Source: Phytohabitans sp036906915 (lineage in GTDB: Bacteria > Actinomycetota > Actinomycetes > Mycobacteriales > Micromonosporaceae). Taken from it: 64,000 bases of DNA. The stretch's first letter is position 1, and every line of letters begins with the position of its first letter. Below the pieces are notes generated by a model. That model had not been told where the DNA came from and ran no database searches. It was given only the letters and a program-made list of their open reading frames with translations. The position numbers and the translations under genes are program-made. Below, in pieces: positions 40,870-48,770 of this stretch. Location: positions 1 through 64,000 of the forward strand of contig NZ_JBAKHX010000037.1 in NCBI RefSeq assembly GCF_036906915.1, in the 5' to 3' direction.

Positions 40870-42939
40870 ATGATCACCGCCTCGCGTCGACGGCCGGTCG
40901 CTCTCGGCCTGGCCGTCGTAGTGTCCGTCGCGGCCCTGGCGGTCGCCGCCGTCCCCGGTGCGTCCGCCGCCACGCGGATCACCGCCGCGGCCGACGCACT
41001 CGATGGCGTGTGCGCCACGCTGGAGATCTACAACGGGTCACGGTCGCTCGGCCACGTGGTGCGCGACGGCTCCGGGTACCGCTTCACATCCGCCGCCTCG
41101 TCGGCCACGCCGTTCCGGCTGGAGGCCACCCAACTGTCCCGGTACGAGCTGCTGGACCCGACCGGCGCGCCCGCCTACCAGAGCGTCGTCGGCTTCATCC
41201 TCGCCGGCGACCGGTACGGCGACCGGGCCGACTTCACGGTGACCGCGAGCGGCGACCGGTACCGCTTCGCCGCGACCGCCACCGGCCAGGTCATGGGCTC
41301 CTTCCTGTGGCGGCTCGGCGCGGGCGGGTCGGCCGACACCGTCGCGCTGGCCGCCTCGGCCGGCTGCCACACCCCGCCCGACATCGCCACCGGTGTCTCC
41401 GGCGCCGCGGCACCCGGCGTCGACAGCAGCGGCAAGATCGTGGGCACGATCGACGCACACGCGCACGTCACCGCCGGCGCCGCCTTCGGTGGCCGCCTGC
41501 GCTGCGGCGAGGCGTGGGCCTCCGGCGGGGTCGAGGTGGCGCTCGCCGGCTGCGCCTCGCACGCCAGCCTCAGCCTCGGCGCGCTGCTCGAAGCGATCAT
41601 CGGCGGCACCGACCCGGTGAACTCGCGCGAGGACGGCTGGCCGACGTTCGGCGACTGGCCGCAACACAACTCGCTGCTACACGAACAGGCGTACTTCCGG
41701 GGCATCGAGCGCTCGTGGCGGGCCGGCCAGCGGGTACTGAACGCTCTGCTCGTGGCCAACCGCGTGATCTGCGACCTGTACCCGTCGCGGGACACCTCCT
41801 GCGACGAGATGGACCAGCTCCGCGTCCAGGCGCGATACCTGTACTCGATGCAGGACTACGTCGACGCGCAGAGCGGCGGCAGGGGCCTGGGTTGGTTCCG
41901 CGTCGCCACCACGCCGGCGCAGGTGCGCGCCATCGCCGCCCAGGGAAAGCTCGCCGTGGTCGTCGGCGTCGAGAACTCGGAGCTGTTCGGCTGCCGGGAG
42001 ATCAGGGACGTGCCGCAGTGCACCCGGGCCGACATCGACGCCGGCCTCACCGAGCTGCGGGCGATGGGCGTCTCCGGCCTATATCCGGTGCACAAGTTCG
42101 ACAACGCGTTCGGCGGCACCCGCTTCGACTCCGGCGTCACCGGCGCAGCGATCAACGTGGCGAACCTGCTCTCCACCGGCCACTGGTGGACGGCGACCAG
42201 CTGCACCGGCCCATCCGACAACGAGCAGCCGCTGGTCAGCGACGACTTCGCCGAACTGCTCAAACTCGGACCGCTGAACCTGCCGGCGGGCACGCTGCTG
42301 CCGGTCTATCCCAGCGGCAAGATCTGCAACACGCGCGGTCTCACCAGCCTCGGCCGGTACCTCGTCGAGCAGGCGATGGCGCGCGGCATGATCATCCACA
42401 TCGACCACATGGGCGTGAAGACCGCGCAGGCCGTGCTCGACATGGCCGAGGCCGCCGGATACCCCGGCGTCACGTCGGTGCACACCTGGTCGGACCGGGC
42501 GATCGTGGACCGGATCCTCGCGCTCGGCGGGTTCGTCGCCTCGTACGCCTACGCGGCCCACGACGCGGGCAACGACCTGCCGGACTTCCTGGCCGAGTGG
42601 CGCGCCAACCGGGCCCTGCCGCACGGCGGCGCGATCACCGGGTACGGGTTCGGCAGCGACGTCAACGGCCTGGGGCCACAGGCGCCGCCGCGGGTCAACG
42701 CCGGCGCCAGCCCGCTGGCGTACCCGTTCACCGCACCCAACGGCACCACGGTGAGCAGGCAGGTCTTCGGCACGCGGACGTTCGACCTCAACCTCGACGG
42801 CGTGGCGCAGTACGGCCTCTACGCGGACTGGACCGCCGACCTGATCCAGCAGGCCGGCGGCGAGGGCGCCGCGCTGCGCGCCGACCTGATGAACGGCGCG
42901 GAGGCGTACACCGTGATGTGGGAGCGGGCCCTGCCCTAG
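40870..42939 (+). CDS. Secreted amidohydrolase/M19-like protein
   Basis: This 689-residue exported protein has a signal peptide (about residues 1-33, cleaving after ASAAT). A beta-rich N-terminal region of about 160 residues with Cys residues follows. A TIM-barrel hydrolase region then begins at VGTIDAHAHVTAG, whose HAH supplies metal ligands, and continues through VVVGVENSELFG, MIIHIDHMGV and YGFGSDVNGLGP; the spacing suits membrane dipeptidase/amidohydrolase-type enzymes. The substrate is unknown and likely extracellular. The ATG at 40870 follows AAAGGAATTC. It is divergent from the helicase gene. Confidence 0.75.
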   Translation: MITASRRRPVALGLAVVVSVAALAVAAVPGASAATRITAAADALDGVCATLEIYNGSRSLGHVVRDGSGYRFTSAASSATPFRLEATQLSRYELLDPTGAPAYQSVVGFILAGDRYGDRADFTVTASGDRYRFAATATGQVMGSFLWRLGAGGSADTVALAASAGCHTPPDIATGVSGAAAPGVDSSGKIVGTIDAHAHVTAGAAFGGRLRCGEAWASGGVEVALAGCASHASLSLGALLEAIIGGTDPVNSREDGWPTFGDWPQHNSLLHEQAYFRGIERSWRAGQRVLNALLVANRVICDLYPSRDTSCDEMDQLRVQARYLYSMQDYVDAQSGGRGLGWFRVATTPAQVRAIAAQGKLAVVVGVENSELFGCREIRDVPQCTRADIDAGLTELRAMGVSGLYPVHKFDNAFGGTRFDSGVTGAAINVANLLSTGHWWTATSCTGPSDNEQPLVSDDFAELLKLGPLNLPAGTLLPVYPSGKICNTRGLTSLGRYLVEQAMARGMIIHIDHMGVKTAQAVLDMAEAAGYPGVTSVHTWSDRAIVDRILALGGFVASYAYAAHDAGNDLPDFLAEWRANRALPHGGAITGYGFGSDVNGLGPQAPPRVNAGASPLAYPFTAPNGTTVSRQVFGTRTFDLNLDGVAQYGLYADWTADLIQQAGGEGAALRADLMNGAEAYTVMWERALP

Positions 42940-42977
42940 CTGCCACCAACTGTTCTGGGCGACGAAAGGACCCTGGG

Positions 42978-43268
42978 TCAGCCGCCGACGGCGACGCCCA
43001 TCGGGCGGACGGTCACGCCGACGATGAGGTTGGCGGCCGCGTACGGGTCGTCCAGCAGCATCCGGCGCACGGCCAGGACGTCCTCGCCCCGAACGACGAG
43101 GACCGCGGTGTCGACCGGGTCGAGCGTCGCGCCGGCCAGGACCATCCGGCCGGCGTCGGCCAGCTGCCGGAGCCAGTCCAGGTGCGCCGGCCGGTGCTCG
43201 GTGCGTCGCTGCTCCATGTCCGGGACGTACTGGTACATCACGAGGAACGTCGGCAAGGTCTCGGCCAT
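42978..43268 (-). CDS. YciI-like protein
   Basis: This 96-residue dimeric alpha+beta barrel protein of the YciI/YCII group has LPTFLVMYQYVPDMEQRR, PAHLDWLRQLADAGRMVLAG and a closing VVRGEDVLAVRRMLLDDPYA segment with a DPYA motif typical of the family. YciI-like proteins often have muconolactone-isomerase-like folds with mostly unknown roles. The ATG at 43268 is preferred; an in-frame ATG at 43280 adds four residues. It lies just upstream of and on the same strand as the GH11 gene's 3' neighbourhood, but no operon link is evident. Confidence 0.85.
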   Translation of the reverse strand: MAETLPTFLVMYQYVPDMEQRRTEHRPAHLDWLRQLADAGRMVLAGATLDPVDTAVLVVRGEDVLAVRRMLLDDPYAAANLIVGVTVRPMGVAVGG

Positions 43269-43347
43269 ACCCGCGATCATGCCGTACCGGCGACAGGTGT
43301 GGCGCGGTGGCCATTGGCCGCCGCGCCACCGGTGCCCTGTGCCCGTG

Positions 43348-44340
43348 TCAGCCTGTCGCGCAGCTCGCGGTGGGCGTGGTGTTGTTCCCGTTCTTGTAGA
43401 GCGTGATGCCGAAGCTGTTGCCGTTGCCGTTCGGCCGCGCAGTGAGGGTGCCGGTGCTGCCGCTGACCGACGCGTTCCAGCTGCTCTGCAGGCTCTGGCC
43501 GCCCTGGGCGTTGATGCTGACGACCCAGTTGCTGCTGCCACTGACCGAGAGGTTCACGTTGAACCGGTCGGTCCACTCCTGGCCACGGCTGACGCTCACC
43601 GTGCAGCCGCCGCCCGGGTTGGCAGTGGTGGGATTGGGGCCGGGCGTGGAGCCGCCCACCGTGATGTTGGAGCTGCCGCTGCTCTGGAACCCCTCGGTCG
43701 CCATGATCTGGTAATCGTGGCTGCCCAGGTTCATGCCCCTGCTGGCCCAGGCGTCGAAGTGAGTGCCGGCGTTGATGGTGCCGCCCACCCTCTTGGACTG
43801 CCGCACGCTCCAGTACTGGTAGAACGTTCGGGTGCCCTCGATGGAGGGCTGGTTGACGCGCTGCGTGCGGTAGATGTCGTAGGTGCCGCCGTCGCTGGTG
43901 ACCGTGCCCATGTGGCCGGAGCCCGGTGGCCGCCAGCTGCCCCAACTGTCGACGATGTAGTACTCGATCAGCGGGTTCCTCGTCCACCCGTAGAGGGTCA
44001 GGTACGAGTTGCCGGACGGGTTGAAGGTGCCGGAGTAGGTCACCGTCCTGCGCGTGCCCGGGTTCCAGCCCTTGCCGGCGACGAAGTTGTTGACGTTGCT
44101 CCACTGGGTGCTGTACTGGCCGCCGTTACCCATGGTCATGGAGACGTTGCCGCTGTCTTTCCAGAACGAGTAGTAGTAGCCGTTGTGGGTGCCGGTCGAG
44201 TTCGTGGTCACGGTCTGTGCGTGAGCGATACCGGGCAGGATGGCCGCGACCACGACCAGCGCCACGGCGCAGGCGCCACCGACGAACATCCTGGTGCGGC
44301 CGCGTCTGCGGCTCCTGGGGTGGACCGGAGCGTCGTTCAT
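43348..44340 (-). CDS. Secreted endo-1,4-beta-xylanase, GH11 with C-terminal CBM2-like domain
   Basis: This 330-residue extracellular enzyme has a long signal peptide (about 1-41, cleaving after GIAHA). The GH11 jelly-roll covers about residues 44-225 with the nucleophile Glu126 in NPLIEYYIVDSWG and the acid/base Glu216 in IMATEGFQSSG. A short Pro/Thr/Asn/Gly linker leads to a carbohydrate-binding domain (about 246-328) of CBM2 type with its two terminal cysteines. It cleaves xylan and releases xylo-oligosaccharides for the ABC operon downstream in the window. It has its own promoter and TTCCGG elements. The ATG at 44340 follows GAGGAGGAAA. Confidence 0.95.
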   Translation of the reverse strand: MNDAPVHPRSRRRGRTRMFVGGACAVALVVVAAILPGIAHAQTVTTNSTGTHNGYYYSFWKDSGNVSMTMGNGGQYSTQWSNVNNFVAGKGWNPGTRRTVTYSGTFNPSGNSYLTLYGWTRNPLIEYYIVDSWGSWRPPGSGHMGTVTSDGGTYDIYRTQRVNQPSIEGTRTFYQYWSVRQSKRVGGTINAGTHFDAWASRGMNLGSHDYQIMATEGFQSSGSSNITVGGSTPGPNPTTANPGGGCTVSVSRGQEWTDRFNVNLSVSGSSNWVVSINAQGGQSLQSSWNASVSGSTGTLTARPNGNGNSFGITLYKNGNNTTPTASCATG

Positions 44341-44421
44341 CTGCGCGTTTCCTCCTCGTGAGCGCTGGCGGTCCCGTGGGGGTGATTCCGATCGACAGTG
44401 ATTGATGCCTGCCGATGGCAC

Positions 44422-44494
44422 AGTATTGATTTGATCTGTCCGTGTTGTCAACGATTTCCGGAAGGATTGCGGAACTCAACTTGAAACTTCCGGA
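44422..44494 (-). promoter_or_regulatory. Promoter and TTCCGG elements of the GH11 xylanase gene
   Basis: On the minus strand TTGACA (44446-44451) and AATACT (44422-44427) are spaced by 18 bases. Just upstream lie the palindrome TTCCGGAA (44456-44463) and GAAACTTCCGG ending at 44493. GAAACTTTC/TTCCGG-like elements are known near Streptomyces xylanase genes, and similar words precede the GH10 gene at 15960-15977. Confidence 0.5.
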
Positions 44495-44581
44495 GCGGAG
44501 CGCGGGCTCGCACGAGTGGCCGGCGGGTGGCCGGGATGTCACACTTCGGGCAGGTGCGAGCCGTCACGATGAGGTGGGACG

Positions 44582-46087
44582 ATGCCGCGACCCGAGCACG
44601 GCCTGCGACCAGCGGCCGAGACGTTCGAATACGCCGGCTGCCAGGTCAGCGTGGTGGGCTTCGACGAGATCGTGGCCGCCGCGGCCGACCAGCCCGTCGA
44701 TCTGCTGCACGACGCCGCACTGCCATCCGTGATAGCAAACGCCCGGCTGTCGATCTCCGCCGCGGCACGCGACGGTCAACCGGCCTACCTCCTGGATACG
44801 TCGATGCGCATCGGCCGCGAGCCCCAGCCGGCCTTCGGCGTGCTGGGGCGAGACCCTGTCGGGGTACTGCTGGCGCGCCGCGCGGCGGCCGGCGACGACT
44901 GGGCGATCCGGGTCGTGGACGGCGTCGGTGCGGCGGTCTCCGAGGTGTCTCGCTGGCTGGGCCGGGACCGGCCCGGTTCTACGTCGACGGCTCGCGAGGA
45001 TGAGCCGGTGCGGTCCGTGGTGCGGACGGATCCGGCGACCGGCCTCCGCGCCACCGTGACGTACCACCGGCCGCCCTCCCGGTTCGCCGGCGGTGGGCCG
45101 CTCGTCACGGCCCAGGCGGCGGTGCCGTCCGGGCAGCTGTCGCCGAAGCACCTGGTCGCGATGCTGGGCGTCGTGCTGGACGTCGCCGGACGGGCCGCGG
45201 GAGGTGAGCGACCCCACGGCGAGTACGTGCTGTCCCGGTACCCGATGGGCCCGTCATCCGCCGCGGACGCCGCGGAACGCGTGACGCTGGACCAGGTCGG
45301 CGGCCTCGACGCCGTGGTGGCGCAGTTCCGGCAGATCGCGGTGTCGTTCCGGCATCCGCAGGTCATGGCCCGATGGGGAGCGCGCCGCCCGCAGGGCATC
45401 CTGCTGTACGGGCCGCCAGGCACCGGCAAGACGATGCTCGCCCGCGCGCTCGCCGCCGAGATCGGCGCGACGTTCCGCGAGATCCGGACGCCGGAGATCC
45501 TCGACAAGTGGCTCGGCGGGTCCGAGCGCAACATCAAGCGGATCTTCCGGGACGCCCGCCGCTACCGCGAACCGACCGTGATGCTCTTCGACGAGTTCGA
45601 CAGCATCATCAGCTACACCGGCGCCGGCATGGACGCCGCCAGCCAGGCGATCAACGCCGTGGCCGGCATCTTCAAGCAGGAGATGAACGACCTCATCGAA
45701 GAGAACCCGAACGTGATCGTGGTCGCCACAACCAACTTTCCGGAACGCGTCGACGACTCGCTGGTCCGTTCCGGGCGCTTCGACATCAAGCTCGCCATCC
45801 CCCAGCCCGATCACACCGGCAGGGCTCAGATCATCGCCAAGATGATCCGGCAGCTGATGACGCGGCACGAGACGGCCGGCTTCCGGATGTTCGCCGACGA
45901 CATCGACGTCGACGGCCTCGCCACGGCCAGCGCCGGCATGACCGGCGCCGACCTGAAGGAGGCGCTGCGCCGGGCACAACTGGCCAAAGCGATGCAGGAA
46001 GCCCGCACCGGGGTCGCGGCGACGCCCATTAACCAGCACGACATCGCGGACCGCATCGCCGAACTCCGCCACGCCACCACGCGATAG
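44582..46087 (+). CDS. AAA ATPase with an unrecognised N-terminal domain
   Basis: This 501-residue protein has a C-terminal AAA module of the FtsH/Cdc48-like type (about 235-495): GGLDAVVAQFRQIA, Walker A GPPGTGKT, pore-type GGSERNIKRIF, Walker B VMLFDEFDSI, sensor 1 IVVATTN and arginine finger RSGRFDIKLAIP. It probably assembles as a hexamer that unfolds or remodels protein. The first 215 residues match no family that I know; they are Ala-rich and soluble, with no protease HExxH motif, so it is not FtsH. It is a solitary gene, preceded by GAGGTGGGACG and followed by the truncated methyltransferase. Confidence 0.82.
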   Translation: MPRPEHGLRPAAETFEYAGCQVSVVGFDEIVAAAADQPVDLLHDAALPSVIANARLSISAAARDGQPAYLLDTSMRIGREPQPAFGVLGRDPVGVLLARRAAAGDDWAIRVVDGVGAAVSEVSRWLGRDRPGSTSTAREDEPVRSVVRTDPATGLRATVTYHRPPSRFAGGGPLVTAQAAVPSGQLSPKHLVAMLGVVLDVAGRAAGGERPHGEYVLSRYPMGPSSAADAAERVTLDQVGGLDAVVAQFRQIAVSFRHPQVMARWGARRPQGILLYGPPGTGKTMLARALAAEIGATFREIRTPEILDKWLGGSERNIKRIFRDARRYREPTVMLFDEFDSIISYTGAGMDAASQAINAVAGIFKQEMNDLIEENPNVIVVATTNFPERVDDSLVRSGRFDIKLAIPQPDHTGRAQIIAKMIRQLMTRHETAGFRMFADDIDVDGLATASAGMTGADLKEALRRAQLAKAMQEARTGVAATPINQHDIADRIAELRHATTR

Positions 46088-46115
46088 CGGCGACGACCCC
46101 TGGGACACTCGTTCG

Positions 46116-46478
46116 GTGACGACAGGCGAACGCGGTGCGCGGATCAGGGAGGTACGGCAGCGGCTGGCGGAGGAAGGGCCGCCGTGGACACGGCCGCACG
46201 AGCGGGACTTCGAGACGGTCTCGATGCCGGAGCGCGACTGTGACCCGGTACGCGACCTGCTGATCGCGGAGGGCGTCGAGACCGTCGTCGAGGTCGGGCT
46301 CGCGTACGGCAGCTCCGCGCTCGCCATCGGCGAGGCGCTCGTCGCGCTCGACCCACCCGATCCTCAGCACGTCGTCGTCGACCCGTTCCAGGAGACCGCG
46401 TACTCCAATGTGGGCTGGGACCTCATGCGCGACGCGGGACTGGACTCGATCGCGCCGCCGATCAAGGAAGTGTTCACA
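46116..46478 (+). pseudogene. Class I O-methyltransferase-like gene, truncated by a palindromic repeat
   Basis: The frame from GTG 46116 encodes a helical lead, then ERDCDPVRDLLIAEGVETVVEVGLAYGSSALAIGEAL, a Rossmann-type SAM-binding start with VVEVGLAYGSS in place of the usual E(V/I)GxGxG, and HVVVDPFQETAYSNVGWD. This pattern is typical of class I methyltransferases of the cephalosporin-hydroxylase/MT_24 group. After GLDSIAPPI the frame enters copy C of the palindromic repeat and continues only as repeat-encoded nonsense. About half of a normal enzyme is missing. Probably non-functional. Confidence 0.65.
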
Positions 46479-46609
46479 GATCAAGGGCAAACGCACGTGG
46501 AATGGAGATCAAAGCACGTGCGTTCGCCCTTGATCGACGGAGAGGGCGGCGGCGCGCGGACAGGGCCGGGCGAGCGGGGTGGGGCGGGCGGACAGGGCCG
46601 GGCGAGCGG
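46479..46609. repeat. Palindromic repeat, full copy (copy C), with downstream tandem duplication
   Basis: The left arm 46479-46500 and right arm 46515-46535 (CACGTGCGTTCGCCCTTGATC) enclose a loop with GAGATCAAAG. The arms match copies A and B nearly base for base. A 22-base GCGGACAGGG-type unit follows, present twice (46556-46577 and 46588-46609, period 32). The repeat has replaced the 3' part of the methyltransferase gene. Confidence 0.8.
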
Positions 46610-46617
46610 AGGGGGTG

Positions 46618-47865
46618 CTAGGGGGGCGGGGGGCGGAGGAGCCATGCTGTCGGGTGTTGGCGGATCTGGTCTATCGCCGTCAAAGCGGCGCCTATGACCG
46701 CCGCGTCCGGGCCCAGCTGCGCCGGGCGGACCGTGATGGGGGCCCACGCGGCGGTGAGGACGCGCTGGTTGAGCTCGGTGCGGGCGGTCGCGGTCAGCCA
46801 CGACGACAGCAGCGAGAACGCGCCGCCGAGCAGCACCGTGTCGATGTCGAGGATGTTGATCATGTCGGAGAGCGCGATGCCCAGGGCGGTGCCGGCGGTG
46901 TCGAGGGCGGCCAGCGTGCCCGGGTCGCCGGCGTCGGCACGGCTGGTCACGGCCGCGTCGGGGGTGCTGTGCGGCGGGACGGGCTCGTCGCTGAGGATGG
47001 CCGGCAGGCTCGCGTACGTCTGGAGGCAGCCGCGCGAGCCGCACGGGCAGGGCTTGCCGTCCGGGTACACGGTGACATGCCCGAGCTCGCCGCTCCAGCC
47101 GCGCACGCCGCGCAGCAGCTGTCCATCGAGGACGATGCCGGCGCCGATGCCCAGCCCACCGGAGACGTACACGAAGCTGCTCAGGGTGTTGTCGCTGGCG
47201 TAGAGCTCACCCAGCGCGGCCAGGTTCGCCTCGTTGTCGACACCGATGTTGTCGACGGAGATGGGCAGGTCGAGGTTCTGGGTGGCGCCGCGCAGGAGCG
47301 CGCCCGCGTCGACGTTGCGCCAGCCGAGGGCCGGCGCGGACCGCACCAGGCCGGCGTCGACCGGGCCGGGCACGGCGAGGGTGGCGGTGACGACGGTGAG
47401 CTCTTCGGCGGCGGTGGCCTCGATGGCGGTGCCGGCCATCCGGGCCAGCTCGGCGAGCACCGCCGGCGCGCCCTGATCGGTGTATGTGGACGGTGCGAAG
47501 GCCAGGTGCCGCACGGTACCCGTGAGGTCGACGACGCAGGCCGCGAGGCCGTCGGAGCGGATGTCGAGTCCGAGGCCGGCCGGGCCCTTGTCGGAGATGG
47601 TCAGGCCGACGCGCGGGCGGCCCGCGCGCCCGTCGTGGGTGAGGCCGGACTCGGTGATGAGCCGGCCGGCGAGCAGCTCCTCGACGATGCGGCTGATCGT
47701 GGGCCGGGTCAGGCCGGTGCCGGTGGCCAGCTCGGTACGCGAGATGGGCACCGACGCGGCGAGGATGTGCCGGAACACCAGTTCGAGGTTGAGGCTGCGC
47801 AGGCCTTCCTGCCGGACCGGCTCGGCGGGCTGGCGCGGGCTGCTGGGCCGGATGTGGGCCTTCAT
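46618..47865 (-). CDS. ROK-family transcriptional regulator (XylR/NagC-like)
   Basis: This 415-residue ROK protein has an N-terminal winged helix (PISRTELATGTGLTRPTISRIVEELLAGRL) that binds DNA, then an ASKHA kinase-like sugar-sensing domain with GLGLDIRSDGLAA, GGLGIGAGIVLDG, GELGHVTV and a zinc site CPCGSRGC. The kinase active site is partly retained, as in many regulators. It is the last gene of the xylo-oligosaccharide operon and is coupled to the DUF6807 gene by an ATGA overlap; it likely represses the operon promoter at 55633-55665 until xylose or a xylo-oligomer binds. The ATG is at 47865. Confidence 0.9.
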   Translation of the reverse strand: MKAHIRPSSPRQPAEPVRQEGLRSLNLELVFRHILAASVPISRTELATGTGLTRPTISRIVEELLAGRLITESGLTHDGRAGRPRVGLTISDKGPAGLGLDIRSDGLAACVVDLTGTVRHLAFAPSTYTDQGAPAVLAELARMAGTAIEATAAEELTVVTATLAVPGPVDAGLVRSAPALGWRNVDAGALLRGATQNLDLPISVDNIGVDNEANLAALGELYASDNTLSSFVYVSGGLGIGAGIVLDGQLLRGVRGWSGELGHVTVYPDGKPCPCGSRGCLQTYASLPAILSDEPVPPHSTPDAAVTSRADAGDPGTLAALDTAGTALGIALSDMINILDIDTVLLGGAFSLLSSWLTATARTELNQRVLTAAWAPITVRPAQLGPDAAVIGAALTAIDQIRQHPTAWLLRPPPP

Positions 47866-48770
47866 GGGGCCCGCCGGAGGGTCGCGGCCAGCTCGGCGGC
47901 CGCGCCCGCGGAGAGGACACCGTCGACGACGACGGCGACGACGCGGCGGGCGACGCTCTCGCCGGGCGCCAGCACCAGCGGCTCGTCCCAGGTGAGCGAG
48001 GAGCAGACGCCGATGTAGTCGCGGGCGCGCACGAACCACCTGTCGCGCGCGGTCGTCTCGTCTCCGGGCACGAAAAGCATGGTCCAGGCGTCGCCGCTGA
48101 CCGCGACCCAGGCGGCGGTGGTGCCGTGTACCGATCGCACGTCAGCCCCGGCGGCGCTGAACACCCGCGCGGTGCCGGCGACGGCCGCCCCCCGCCAGAA
48201 GACGCCGCCGTAGCCGGCGCCGACGCGGCCGTGCGCGGCGGGGCTGCGGATCGGCAGCGGCCGGTCGAGCGCGTTGGTGAGCTCGGTGCGCACGGCGAGG
48301 GCCCACGCGGTGTCGGCGACCGGCCAGCAGCTTATCGACCGCTCCTCGCGCAGCAGCGGAGCGTGGTGAGCGCTGGTCCACTGTAGAGTGTGCGTCAGCT
48401 CGGTGTCGGTGCGGCGCAGCCACCGCTGGTGCGCCTGGGTGCCGTGGTTGTCGAGCCAGGCCGGCCCGTGGCCGGCGATGAACGTGCGCCCACCCCAGAA
48501 GTTCTGCCCGTCGACGTCGGGTGCGGCGACGCTGATGCCGAACTGGTGCGGGTGCGAGTCGGGTGCGGCATCGGTGACCGTGGTGCCGGCGAACGTGCGC
48601 ACCGGGTGCAGATACGGCCGCGGCGAGCTGCCGGGCGGCACCTCCGGCTGCCACACGTACCGCGCGATGTCGTGCCCACGCAGGCGCAGCATGGCGGTGC
48701 CGCGTGGCTGCTCGACGACCACGGACCGCGGTGCGCCGGGACCTGCCATCGTTGCCTCGCCGCCTCTCAT
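47862..48770 (-). CDS. DUF6807/PmoA-family protein (second of a tandem pair)
   Basis: This 302-residue beta-rich protein shares blocks with its upstream paralogue: GSSPRPYLHPVRTFAGT, NFWGGRTF, VGAGYGGVFWRGAA and WFVRARDYIGVCSSL. The family (PmoA-like, DUF6807) has a galactose-mutarotase-like or sandwich fold and occurs in plant-polysaccharide loci, but no reaction has been established to my knowledge. It is most likely a carbohydrate-binding or -processing protein of the cytoplasm, since no signal peptide is seen. It is coupled by one-base (TGATG) and four-base (ATGA) overlaps to its neighbours. Confidence 0.8.
   Translation of the reverse strand: MRGGEATMAGPGAPRSVVVEQPRGTAMLRLRGHDIARYVWQPEVPPGSSPRPYLHPVRTFAGTTVTDAAPDSHPHQFGISVAAPDVDGQNFWGGRTFIAGHGPAWLDNHGTQAHQRWLRRTDTELTHTLQWTSAHHAPLLREERSISCWPVADTAWALAVRTELTNALDRPLPIRSPAAHGRVGAGYGGVFWRGAAVAGTARVFSAAGADVRSVHGTTAAWVAVSGDAWTMLFVPGDETTARDRWFVRARDYIGVCSSLTWDEPLVLAPGESVARRVVAVVVDGVLSAGAAAELAATLRRAP

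Noticed and set aside
46540..46620. Possible CRISPR-like repeat near copy C
   Set aside because: Only two units without unique spacers; explained as a local tandem duplication beside the palindrome.
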